DNA from: an uncultured Oceanisphaera sp.
GTDB lineage: Bacteria > Pseudomonadota > Gammaproteobacteria > Enterobacterales > Aeromonadaceae
Direction: 5' to 3'
NCBI RefSeq assembly: GCF_947495715.1
Contig: NZ_CANLZU010000020.1
Span: 1 to 64,000, forward strand
Length of the DNA stretch: 64,000 bases
The position numbers and the translations under genes are program-made. Positions 28,641 through 35,664 of the stretch are shown one piece after another (the first letter of the stretch is position 1; every line of letters begins with the position of its first letter). Below the pieces are notes generated by a model. The model did not search any database. It was not told where the DNA came from and was given only the letters and a program-made list of their open reading frames with translations.

Positions 28641-28808
28641 CGGTATCCGGTTTTTGTTATCGGGTGGCGGTGACTCGTGCCGTGGCTATCGGCTTTCCGG
28701 GCTCAAACTTGAGCCGAGTCTGTCAGAACTGCCAATATACGAGGGTTCGCGATAAAATTCATGCGCTACCTCTCTATTATCCAAGGTCTTTTGGCGGTCT
28801 ACGGCATT

Positions 28809-30575
28809 TCAGTCCGCAGCCAGCGCCAGGCCTTCTCGCCGGGGGTCGGCAGCGGCACTGAGGTGATCTTTGTGCAACATGATGCCATGCAGGCCTGAAT
28901 TGAGCTCGGTCAGTCGGGTGTCAAAGCCCAGCTGGGCCATGGCCGCTTGTAGTGGCAGGTTTCGTCCCGCCGGCTCCATTTCCAATACGCCGCCACGATG
29001 CAGCACATGAGGTTGATGCACTGCTTCCTGCAGGGTCATGCCCCAGTCGAGCACATTGATCAGGCTGTGCAGCACATAACCGATGATACCGCTGCCACCG
29101 GGGGAGCCAATAACCAGCAGCGGCTGGTTCTGATGCAGTACTATGGTGGGCGCCATGGAGGAACGCGGGCGCTTGCCCGGCTGCAGTCGGTTGGCCACCG
29201 GTATGCCATTTCGGCTCGGACTGAAGGAAAAGTCGGTCAACTCGTTATTGAGTAAAAAACCCTGCACCATCAGGCGAGAGCCGAAGCCGTTTTCGATGGT
29301 GGAAGTCATCGACAGGGCATTACCCTTGGCATCGACAATGCTGATATGGGTGGTAGACGGGAACTCGGGAGAGCGGTCGGGCGCACGACGGCCGAGTGCG
29401 GGCACCGGAATGCCGGGGCTCACCTGCGGCAGGGCGACGGCGCCGCTGGTGACCAGTTTGGCCCGACCGGCCAGATAGTCAGGATCGAGCAGTTCGGCCA
29501 CCGGCACCGAGACAAAGTCGCTGTCGGCGGCATAAAGGTTACGATCGGCAAAGGCCAGGCGCGAGGCATCGGCAATCCACCGCCAGCTGACGGGGGCATT
29601 GGGGCCGGTGGTGGTCAGATCGACATGAGACAGGATGCCGAGAATCTGCCCCAGGGCCAGGGCGCCGGAGCTGGGCGGCCCCATACCGCAAATCCGGTAT
29701 TGACGATAAGGGGCACAGAGCGGTGCGCGCTCCTTGACCCGGTAATCGGCCAGATCGGTCAGGCTTAAATGGCCGGCGGGGCTGGCCTGACGTACCTTGT
29801 TGACCATGGCGGTGGCGAGCTGGCCCCGATAAAACGCCGAGGGACCTTCAATGCTGATCCGGCTTAGCGCTGCGGCCAGCAGAGAATTGGTTCTGGTGCT
29901 GCCGGCCTGTAGTGGCCGGCCCTTATCATCGAAGAAGTAATGACGACTTTCGGCGTCTCGCGACAGATATTCCTGATCCTGTGCTATCAGTCGCGCCAGG
30001 CGTGGTGATACGGTAAAGCCGTTTAATGCCAGCTCGATGGCGGGTTTGAACAGCTCGCGCCAGGTCAGGGTGCCAAAGCGTTGGTGTGCCTGCCACATCA
30101 GCATGACGGTGCCGGGAGTACCGACCGATTGCCCGCCGACCACGGCGTCGAAGAAGGCCTGCGGCTGGCCTTCGTCATCGAGAAACAGATCCTCCGGCGC
30201 TGTCATGGGGGCGGTTTCCCGCCCGTCCAGTGTGGTCAACCTGGCCTGTTGCTGTTGCCAGTACACCAGAAAGGCACCGCCGCCGATACCTGAAGACTGA
30301 GGCTCGACCAGCGTCAGTACTGCCTGGGCCGCGATCATGGCATCGACCGCACTGCCGCCTTGTTGCAACATCTGTTGTGCCGCCCGGCTGGCATAGGGGT
30401 TGGCCGTCACCACCATGGCTTTTTGGGCGGTGACCAGCGGCTTGTTGTGCCAGCCGGTAGCGGCTTCCGGCGCCGGCGTATCGACCGGTGTGGGCATGGG
30501 CATAGTGGTGACAGTGTCGGCCCAGGCATGGGAAAGGGGAGCCAGCAGAATAACCGATAGTAACAACAGACGCAT
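28809..30575 (-). CDS. ggt: Gamma-glutamyltransferase
   Basis: A 588-residue periplasmic N-terminal-nucleophile hydrolase that takes apart glutathione and moves gamma-glutamyl groups. It has a signal peptide (MRLLLLSVILLAPLSHAWA). The autocleavage and catalytic Thr is in PSTTHISIVD, and the GSPGGSGI substrate loop is present. The start at 30575 has GGAGT upstream; a longer frame would add 20 residues before the signal peptide. It should mature into a large and a small subunit. Confidence 0.95.
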   Translation of the reverse strand: MRLLLLSVILLAPLSHAWADTVTTMPMPTPVDTPAPEAATGWHNKPLVTAQKAMVVTANPYASRAAQQMLQQGGSAVDAMIAAQAVLTLVEPQSSGIGGGAFLVYWQQQQARLTTLDGRETAPMTAPEDLFLDDEGQPQAFFDAVVGGQSVGTPGTVMLMWQAHQRFGTLTWRELFKPAIELALNGFTVSPRLARLIAQDQEYLSRDAESRHYFFDDKGRPLQAGSTRTNSLLAAALSRISIEGPSAFYRGQLATAMVNKVRQASPAGHLSLTDLADYRVKERAPLCAPYRQYRICGMGPPSSGALALGQILGILSHVDLTTTGPNAPVSWRWIADASRLAFADRNLYAADSDFVSVPVAELLDPDYLAGRAKLVTSGAVALPQVSPGIPVPALGRRAPDRSPEFPSTTHISIVDAKGNALSMTSTIENGFGSRLMVQGFLLNNELTDFSFSPSRNGIPVANRLQPGKRPRSSMAPTIVLHQNQPLLVIGSPGGSGIIGYVLHSLINVLDWGMTLQEAVHQPHVLHRGGVLEMEPAGRNLPLQAAMAQLGFDTRLTELNSGLHGIMLHKDHLSAAADPRREGLALAAD

Positions 30576-30707
30576 GGAATAGACTCCGTACAACAGGGTG
30601 TCTGCAAGCTTAGCCAGTTCTGATGGCGTGGCCAAGGGAGCAGTTTGTTAAAAAACACACAAGGTGCTGAAAATTAAAGCTAATAAACCAAGGGGCATAA
30701 AAAAGTC

Positions 30708-30735
30708 TTGTATTGTTCAACCGCCTGCCTATAAT
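30708..30735 (+). promoter_or_regulatory. Predicted promoter of the tRNA-Gly/tRNA-Cys unit
   Basis: TTGTAT at 30708-30713 and a perfect TATAAT at 30730-30735 with 16-bp spacing, followed by a GCGC discriminator, typical of stable-RNA promoters under stringent control. Confidence 0.7.
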
Positions 30736-30794
30736 GCGCAGCCATCGGACGGCAGCAACTGCCACTCGATACATCAGTAATTAAAGAAGTTTAA

Positions 30795-30860
30795 GCGGGA
30801 ATAGCTCGGTTGGTAGAACACAACCTTGCTGAAGTTGAAAGAGGGTCGCTCGCGGCACCT
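30795..30860 (+). pseudogene. Decayed tRNA-Gly copy
   Basis: The first 40 or so bases (GCGGGAATAGCTCGGTTGGTAGA...) match the 5' half of the functional tRNA-Gly at 30922 with a few changes. The anticodon stem is disrupted (CCTTGCTGAAG instead of CCTTGCCAAGG), extra bases follow, and no T arm or 3' acceptor strand is seen. The preceding TTTAAGCGGGA is also shared with the intact copy, so this is a tandem duplicate that has lost function. Confidence 0.75.
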
Positions 30861-30921
30861 TGCACGGCTTCACAGGATTACCGCAGTAAAACCCAGTGTA
30901 ATTGCAAGTTAAGAAATTTAA

Positions 30922-30997
30922 GCGGGAATAGCTCAGCTGGTAGAGCACAACCTTGCCAAGGTTGGGGTCGCGAGTTCGAATCTCGTTTCCCGCTCCA
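30922..30997 (+). tRNA. tRNA-Gly(GCC)
   Basis: A 76-nt tRNA with acceptor GCGGGAA/TTCCCGC, anticodon loop TTGCCAA (GCC), T arm GAGTTCGAATCTC and encoded CCA. Confidence 0.97.
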
Positions 30998-31008
30998 AAT
31001 TCTGCAAA

Positions 31009-31082
31009 GGCGCGTTAGCAAAGCGGTTATGCAGCGGATTGCAAATCCGTTCAGTCCGGTTCGACTCCGGAACGCGCCTCCA
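31009..31082 (+). tRNA. tRNA-Cys(GCA)
   Basis: A 74-nt tRNA with acceptor GGCGCGT/ACGCGCC, anticodon loop TTGCAAA (GCA), T arm CCGGTTCGACTCCGG and encoded CCA. It is 11 bp after tRNA-Gly, so both probably share one precursor. Confidence 0.97.
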
Positions 31083-31090
31083 TCATCTTC

Positions 31091-31918
31091 CTATGTCTCG
31101 TTCTTCTCCTTCTTTTCTTTCTTCTCGTTAATCCATTCAGAATCTACCTTGATATACCAGTTTCCTTCTTTGTTCTGAAAATTCTGCCTTCTGTCCTGAT
31201 ATTCGCTGCGTCGTCCACCGGTCAGCCAGCCCAGTTTTTGCTGCGGCTCAAAAGATGCGTCCGGATATTCGACTCCCCACTGTCCTCGTTCGCCCTGATC
31301 GGACAAAAACTGCTGGCAGGAGGGCGGATAATAGAGTCGTCCCTTCATGATCATCCGGGTGCATTGTGGCATCAGCTGCTGCTGCTGCAGGCGTTCACGG
31401 ATCTGCGGATGTTGACTGAGTCTGAGCTGATGATTGAGCATGTACTCGACCTTGTGTCGTAACTTGTCGCGTGTATTTATGCCGCAGGCTTGCTCGTAGG
31501 CTTCATCTGGATTGCTTATCAGGTAGAATTTGACCGCCAGCTCCCAGTGTTCGATGCGCTGTGACTGTTGATCCCACACGATAAAATCGAAGGCGCCCAG
31601 GGTGGTGCCCTCGATCACCTGCTGCCAGTTGTGGGCCAGCAGTTGAAAGCGGGAATGGTCGAGCAGAAAAAAGTGCCAAAGTGCTTCGAAATACAGTCCC
31701 AGGCGGCGATGAGGGCGGCAATGGGCGTGCAGTACTCCCGGGGCGGCATCCAGTTCATACAGCCGCGGTTGGTACTCGGTGAGCAATTGTCGATACCAGC
31801 CATGATCGGGTGTCTGCGGCGAGCTTTGCAGCAGGTTGGGGCTGGCCAGGGCCCAGGCCAGATCCCGCACCACAGGATCGGACAGCCGCGTTAATAAAAG
31901 GCGCAGTGAATCGCTCAT
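31091..31918 (-). CDS. DUF1853 family protein
   Basis: A 275-residue soluble protein of the DUF1853 family. The central segment FDFIVWDQ...EHWELAVKFYL has the spacing and residues of a PD-(D/E)XK nuclease core, a fold often proposed for this family, though activity is not established. The C-terminus (KKEKKEKNET) is a Lys/Glu tail from low-complexity DNA. Its stop lies 8 bp from the convergent tRNA-Cys. Confidence 0.85.
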   Translation of the reverse strand: MSDSLRLLLTRLSDPVVRDLAWALASPNLLQSSPQTPDHGWYRQLLTEYQPRLYELDAAPGVLHAHCRPHRRLGLYFEALWHFFLLDHSRFQLLAHNWQQVIEGTTLGAFDFIVWDQQSQRIEHWELAVKFYLISNPDEAYEQACGINTRDKLRHKVEYMLNHQLRLSQHPQIRERLQQQQLMPQCTRMIMKGRLYYPPSCQQFLSDQGERGQWGVEYPDASFEPQQKLGWLTGGRRSEYQDRRQNFQNKEGNWYIKVDSEWINEKKEKKEKNET

Positions 31919-31982
31919 CTAAGGGAACCTTTTGTTTTGCTTTTTGTTTTACAATGGACCGAAATCACGCCATGGAGTCAGC

Positions 31983-32741
31983 ATGAACAATCTGGAACTC
32001 GAACGGCTGCTGAACAGGCAGCTCAATGTAGCAGCCATCAAGGATTATTGTCCGAATGGCCTGCAAGTGGAAGGCAAAACCGAGGTGAAGCAGCTGGTGA
32101 CCGGCGTTACCGCCAGTCAGGCGCTGATAGATCATGCCGTCGAGGTGGGCGCAGATGCCCTGCTGGTACATCATGGTTACTTCTGGAAAGGAGAAGATGA
32201 GCGGGTGCGGGGTATCAAGCGCAAGCGACTCAAGGCCCTGCTGAGTCATGACATCAATCTTTATGCTTATCACCTGCCGCTGGACATCGCCCCCGAGCTT
32301 GGCAATAACGCCCAATTGGCCGCCTTGCTGGGGATTGGCATCGACGGGCCACTGGAGCCGGACAATGCGCTGTCGGTATCGATGCGGGGGACGCTTGATA
32401 CCCCGCTCGGTGGCGCCGACTTGTGTGCTCGGCTGCAACAGCAACTGGGCCGGTCGGTGTTGCATGTTGGTGAGCAGGGACCGGCGCTTATTCGCCGGGT
32501 GGGCTGGTGTACCGGCGGCGGTCAGGGTTATATCGATCTGGCGGCCGACCAGGGCATGGATGCCTTCATCACGGGTGAAGTGTCGGAGCAAACCGTGCAT
32601 GTGGCGCGAGAGCGGGGTATACACTTTTTTGCGGCCGGGCATCATGCGACCGAACGCTATGGTATCAAGGCGCTGGGTGAATGGCTGGCACGCGAGCAGG
32701 GGCTAGAGGTCAGTTTCAAGGATCTCGACAATCCGGCTTAA
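31983..32741 (+). CDS. NIF3-family dinuclear metal protein (YbgI)
   Basis: A 252-residue NIF3/DUF34 protein. DYCPNGLQVEG, LLVHHGYFWKGE and the C-terminal FFAAGHHATERYG supply the His and Glu residues that bind two metal ions in this family. E. coli YbgI is its closest known relative. The annotation GTP cyclohydrolase I type 2, often attached to the family, is not well supported. ATGGAGTC precedes the start. Confidence 0.93.
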   Translation: MNNLELERLLNRQLNVAAIKDYCPNGLQVEGKTEVKQLVTGVTASQALIDHAVEVGADALLVHHGYFWKGEDERVRGIKRKRLKALLSHDINLYAYHLPLDIAPELGNNAQLAALLGIGIDGPLEPDNALSVSMRGTLDTPLGGADLCARLQQQLGRSVLHVGEQGPALIRRVGWCTGGGQGYIDLAADQGMDAFITGEVSEQTVHVARERGIHFFAAGHHATERYGIKALGEWLAREQGLEVSFKDLDNPA

Positions 32742-33104
32742 TACCAATCTAAGTAAAAATATGATCTATTTTAGAACTGGACACGAGAGGCAACAGAGTC
32801 ACCTCCCGCGACACGCCATAAACCCATCCATGGGGGCTCGGGAAATGCCATCCTTGGCATTTCACGGTCGCGGGAGCCGATCTCTGTTTCCTCTCCTTAA
32901 ACACCGGGTTGTCTGCAGGGCGCTCCCACAGGAGACGCCGCAGCAGAGGGGCGGATGAAGGGTTCTACTCCAGCGACCATCACATGACAGGACGTCATGT
33001 GCTGAGCGTCGCAGGGATGCGGTTCAGCGTGTCGGTGGAGTGACTCTTCGTTCGACCCTTACAGGGCATCTAAATAGACCAGTTAGTTTTCCAGATTGGT
33101 ATAA
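32739..33104. repeat. Modular palindromic element E1 (double hairpin, terminal inverted repeats)
   Basis: The element is bounded by ATACCAATCT (32741-32750) and AGATTGGTAT (33093-33102). Inside are two hairpins. Hairpin A (32786-32894) has arms AGAGGCAACAGAG and CTCTGTTTCCTCT around CTCCCGCGACACGCC...GGTCGCGGGAG. Hairpin B (32957-33060) has arms GAAGGGTT...CTCCAGCGAC and GTCGGTGGAG...CGACCCTT. A cassette with CATCACATGACAGG-type sequence fills hairpin B. No gene inside. Confidence 0.8.
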
Positions 33105-33137
33105 GTCCATTTTGCCGGAATTGTAAAAGCCAGGCAT

Positions 33138-33169
33138 AAAAAAAGACCAGGGTACATGAATACCCTGGT
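33138..33169 (-). terminator. Minus-strand terminator upstream of luxO
   Basis: A 9-bp stem, ACCAGGGTA and TACCCTGGT, with a CATGAA loop and a T run only on the minus-strand side. It marks the end of a minus-strand transcript. Confidence 0.85.
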
Positions 33170-33260
33170 TTCGCAGCAGCCACACAGGCTTAAAACGGTT
33201 GTCGTTACTAACGCTGGCAATGAGAAACAATGAAGTGGCAGTCAATACAATAGCCACGAA
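33139..33260 (-). ncRNA. Candidate small RNA divergent from luxO
   Basis: A clear rho-independent terminator reads on the minus strand (ACCAGGGTA...TACCCTGGT, then seven T, at 33138-33169), but no minus-strand protein gene lies upstream of it; the next feature is the divergent luxO. A possible sigma-70 promoter on the minus strand, TTGTAA-16-TGTATT (33243-33270), would give an RNA of roughly 100 nt. The position equals that of qrr1 in Vibrio, but the Qrr core sequence and a sigma-54 promoter were not found. Confidence 0.5.
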
Positions 33261-33405
33261 ATGAGTTACAAATGAGTCGCAAGCAGTGTTGATCTGATGT
33301 TAACATGAAGTTAATTCACTGCAAGTGTTTTTTTGTAGACAATATTTTCGTAGAAAATTTTTCGCAGAGAAGATGAACCAGACGGTTAAGGGTGAGAGAT
33401 AAAAG

Positions 33406-34779
33406 ATGGTAGATGAGAGACTGAGTGTCTTGTTGGTAGAGGATACGGCATCGCTGGCGGCGCTGTATCAGGCCTATTTGCAGGATGAGCCACTGTCGCT
33501 GACGGTGGTCAGCAATGGTCAGCAGGCGCTGGAACATATTCGGCGACAACCACCAGATATTCTGTTGCTTGACTTGATCTTGCCCGACATGCCCGGCATG
33601 GAGATCCTGAAGTGGCTACACCGGGAGCAGCCGAATGTGACCACCATAGTGATGACGGCCCATGGCTCGGTGGACGTGGCGGTGGATGCCATGCGCCTGG
33701 GAGCGCATGATTTCATCAATAAACCGGTGGAAGCCGAGCGCCTCAAGGTGACCCTGCATAACACCATGAAGTTCCGCCATCTCAACCAGTTGGTGGACCG
33801 CTATCGCCACGAAATCGAGCGAGAGCCCTTTCAGGGCTTTATCGGCGCCAGCCTGCCGATGCAGAAGGTGTTTCGCCTGATTGAGAATGCCGCGCCCAGT
33901 ACCGCCACGGTGTTTGTGACCGGTGAAAGTGGTACCGGTAAGGAAGTGTGCGCCGAAGCGCTGCATCAGCTCAGTGGCCGCCGCGAAGGGCCCTTTATCG
34001 CCCTGAACTGTGCCGCCATTCCCAAGGATTTGATGGAAAGCGAGTTGTTCGGCCATATCAAGGGCGCTTTTACCGGCGCCCTGCAGGATCGGGACGGCGC
34101 CGTGATCCGAGCCGATGGCGGTACCCTGTTCATGGATGAAATCTGTGAAATGGATCTGGAGCTGCAGAGCAAGCTGCTGCGCTTTTTGCAGACCGGTCAG
34201 ATACAACCGGTGGGCAGCTCCCAGCAGATAAAGGTTGATGTGCGCATCGTCTGCGCCACCAACCGGGATCCTCTGGTCGAGGTGGAGCAAGGGCGTTTTC
34301 GGGAAGATTTGTATTATCGCCTGCATGTGATCCCCATTCATCTGCCGCCGCTGCGGGAGCGGGGAGGTGATGTGATCAGCATCGCCAACGCCCTGGTGCG
34401 TCAGGCGTCGCGAGAAGAAAACAAGTCGTTCGTCGGCCTGTCCGAGGCCACCAAAGACCGACTGCAGGGCTACCACTGGCCGGGTAACGTGCGTCAACTG
34501 CAAAACGTGATTCGTAATGCGGTGGTGCTGCATCAGGGTGAGTGGATAGAGCAGGACATGCTGCCGGCGCCGCTGGATACCCCGCAGACGGCCAATTCAA
34601 CGGCACAGCCGGTGACCGATGCCATGCCTGCGCCCATAGTGCCTTTGTCGGTGATCGAGCGCCAGGCGATAGAAAGGGCCATCAGTCATTGCCAGGGCAA
34701 TGTTTCCCGGGCCGCGGCCATGCTGGAAGTCAGCCCTTCCACCATTTATCGTAAACTGCAGAGTTGGGATAATAACTGA
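33406..34779 (+). CDS. luxO: LuxO-type sigma-54-dependent response regulator
   Basis: A 457-residue regulator with a receiver domain (phosphoacceptor Asp56 in LLLDLILPD), an AAA+ domain with Walker A GESGTGKE and the sigma-54 contact loop GAFTGA, and a Fis-type helix-turn-helix (NVSRAAAMLEVSPSTIYRKLQSW). Sequence runs such as VLLVEDTAS, MTAHGS and CATNRDP match Vibrio LuxO closely. In Vibrio, phospho-LuxO with sigma-54 activates Qrr small RNAs that control quorum sensing. It overlaps the following HPt gene by one base. No LuxPQ/LuxN sensor is in the window. Confidence 0.92.
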   Translation: MVDERLSVLLVEDTASLAALYQAYLQDEPLSLTVVSNGQQALEHIRRQPPDILLLDLILPDMPGMEILKWLHREQPNVTTIVMTAHGSVDVAVDAMRLGAHDFINKPVEAERLKVTLHNTMKFRHLNQLVDRYRHEIEREPFQGFIGASLPMQKVFRLIENAAPSTATVFVTGESGTGKEVCAEALHQLSGRREGPFIALNCAAIPKDLMESELFGHIKGAFTGALQDRDGAVIRADGGTLFMDEICEMDLELQSKLLRFLQTGQIQPVGSSQQIKVDVRIVCATNRDPLVEVEQGRFREDLYYRLHVIPIHLPPLRERGGDVISIANALVRQASREENKSFVGLSEATKDRLQGYHWPGNVRQLQNVIRNAVVLHQGEWIEQDMLPAPLDTPQTANSTAQPVTDAMPAPIVPLSVIERQAIERAISHCQGNVSRAAAMLEVSPSTIYRKLQSWDNN

Positions 34780-35153
34780 TGGCTGACTGGCAACGTCTGC
34801 AGGCACGACTTCCCTTGCTTGATCAACATCAGTTGCAACGGATGGAACAAGAGCTGGGAGCCGAGGTGCTGACTCGGTTGCTGCGGCTCTTTGTCGAAGA
34901 TAGCAGACAGCAGGGGGAGGCCCTGCAAGGGGCCTTTGCCGAGCGGGATCATGCCTTGATGGCCCGCTGCTGCCATAGCCTGAAATCGGCCTGTGGCAGT
35001 TACGGCGCCCTGCGCTGTCAGTACCTGAGCGAAAAGCTGGAACAATCCTGTCATGAGCAGGATGAGGAACAGGTGGAAAGCCGGATGCGGGCATGGCAGC
35101 AAGCGCTGGCAGAAACCCTGCAGCAACTTGAAACCCGGCAGCACGCCGAATAA
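34779..35153 (+). CDS. luxU: LuxU-type histidine phosphotransfer protein
   Basis: A 124-residue HPt protein. Phospho-accepting His66 lies in CCHSLKSACGSYGA, the usual HxLKxxxxxxG pattern. Translationally coupled to luxO through TGATG. In Vibrio, LuxU carries phosphate from hybrid sensors to LuxO. The C-terminal half is a long helix rich in Gln and Glu. Assignment rests on the HPt motif plus its luxO neighbour; overall similarity to Vibrio LuxU seems modest. Confidence 0.85.
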   Translation: MADWQRLQARLPLLDQHQLQRMEQELGAEVLTRLLRLFVEDSRQQGEALQGAFAERDHALMARCCHSLKSACGSYGALRCQYLSEKLEQSCHEQDEEQVESRMRAWQQALAETLQQLETRQHAE

Positions 35154-35158
35154 CAGGC

Positions 35159-35188
35159 AAAAAAAATGGCCAACCCAAAGGGTTGGCC
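35159..35188 (-). terminator. Minus-strand terminator, convergent with luxU
   Basis: GGCCAACCC (35168-35176), AAA loop, GGGTTGGCC (35180-35188), then A followed by T8 on the minus strand. The plus-strand side has no T run. Confidence 0.9.
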
Positions 35189-35232
35189 GAACTTCAGCTA
35201 GAGCTGAAGAGAGCACGGGATAAAAACAACTG
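35159..35232 (-). ncRNA. Candidate sigma-54-dependent small RNA beside luxU
   Basis: On the minus strand, predicted RNA of about 74 nt: 5' leader rich in U, a hairpin CTTCAGCT/AGCTGAAG (35192-35209), then a terminator hairpin GGCCAACCC/GGGTTGGCC (35168-35188) and eight U. The T run exists only on this strand, and no minus-strand gene is upstream, so it is not the luxU terminator. A near-consensus sigma-54 promoter lies 20 bp before the start. This is the layout expected for a Qrr-like RNA driven by LuxO, but the Vibrio Qrr core is not recognisable. Confidence 0.6.
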
Positions 35233-35242
35233 CATACATATA

Positions 35243-35259
35243 TGAAATAATCGTGCCAA
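35243..35259 (-). promoter_or_regulatory. Predicted sigma-54 promoter
   Basis: Minus strand reads TTGGCACG-ATTA-TTTCA. Compared with the consensus TGGCACG-N4-TTGCW the -24 half is perfect and the -12 half has one mismatch (TTTC for TTGC). Expected start site is near 35232. Confidence 0.65.
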
Positions 35260-35370
35260 CTTTTCAAATGCAGTCATGACGGGGTTTTTCATCTTTTCGG
35301 TCAAAATATAAACTGGTCATATTGCAATAAATATTCTTTTTGCAATGGCAATATTCTCAATATGATAATC

Positions 35371-35437
35371 TCACGCCTCACGCCTCACGCCTCACGCCTC
35401 ACGCCTCACGCCTCACGCCTCACGCCTCACGCCTCAC
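35371..35437. repeat. Tandem heptamer repeat TCACGCC x9.5
   Basis: Nine perfect copies of TCACGCC (35371-35433) followed by TCAC. Intergenic, between the small RNA candidate and moaA. A sister array of TCACCCC units lies at 63917-63954. Confidence 0.95.
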
Positions 35438-35524
35438 ACTGAAGCTGTGAACTCATCCAGAGAATTGGGCACGCATCCATATTTTCCTTGATCTGAAGCT
35501 ATGCTTTTACCTAAGGTGGGAGTA

Positions 35525-35530
35525 TATAAT
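35525..35530 (+). promoter_or_regulatory. Likely -10 box of moaA
   Basis: A perfect TATAAT 16 bp before the predicted riboswitch; the -35 candidate TGCTTT (35502-35507, 17-bp spacer) is weak. Confidence 0.5.
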
Positions 35531-35545
35531 CGAAATATGTCAAAA

Positions 35546-35650
35546 ACTCCGAGTCGGGTACACCTACGTTGGCCAAGGTCAATAGGGTGGCCAGACCGTT
35601 CAGCCAATGGCTGTCAGGGTTGGGAGAGAAATGTCCCTGCCTCCCGTATT
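35546..35650 (+). promoter_or_regulatory. Moco (molybdenum cofactor) riboswitch
   Basis: The leader of moaA contains ACTCCGAGTCGGGTACACCTACGTTGGCC-type sequence near its start, GGTCAATAGGGTGGCCAGACC in the middle and the paired TTGGGAGAG/CTGCCTCCCG at its end. Structure and position correspond to the MOCO_RNA motif known before moaA in many gammaproteobacteria, where it represses Moco synthesis when the cofactor is plentiful. Identified by memory of the motif, not by a covariance search. Confidence 0.72.
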
Positions 35651-35664
35651 TGGAAAGGTGTTTT

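Noticed and set aside
32739-33104. Integron or attC-like cassettes in the palindromic elements
   Set aside because: No integrase, no attC core sites (GTTRRRY) and no gene cassettes between the elements; they are scattered singly in intergenic gaps.
33024-33257. Minus-strand frame of 77 codons before luxO
   Set aside because: It runs through a terminator hairpin and into element E1, so it is unlikely to be a normal gene; kept only as an alternative reading of the RNA candidate.
33138-33270. Direct naming of the luxO-upstream RNA as Qrr1
   Set aside because: The Qrr core (CTAGCCAACTGACG-like) and a sigma-54 promoter are not found in this segment, so only position supports the name.
35371-35437. 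CRISPR array
   Set aside because: The unit is only 7 bp with no spacers and no cas genes nearby; it is a simple tandem repeat.
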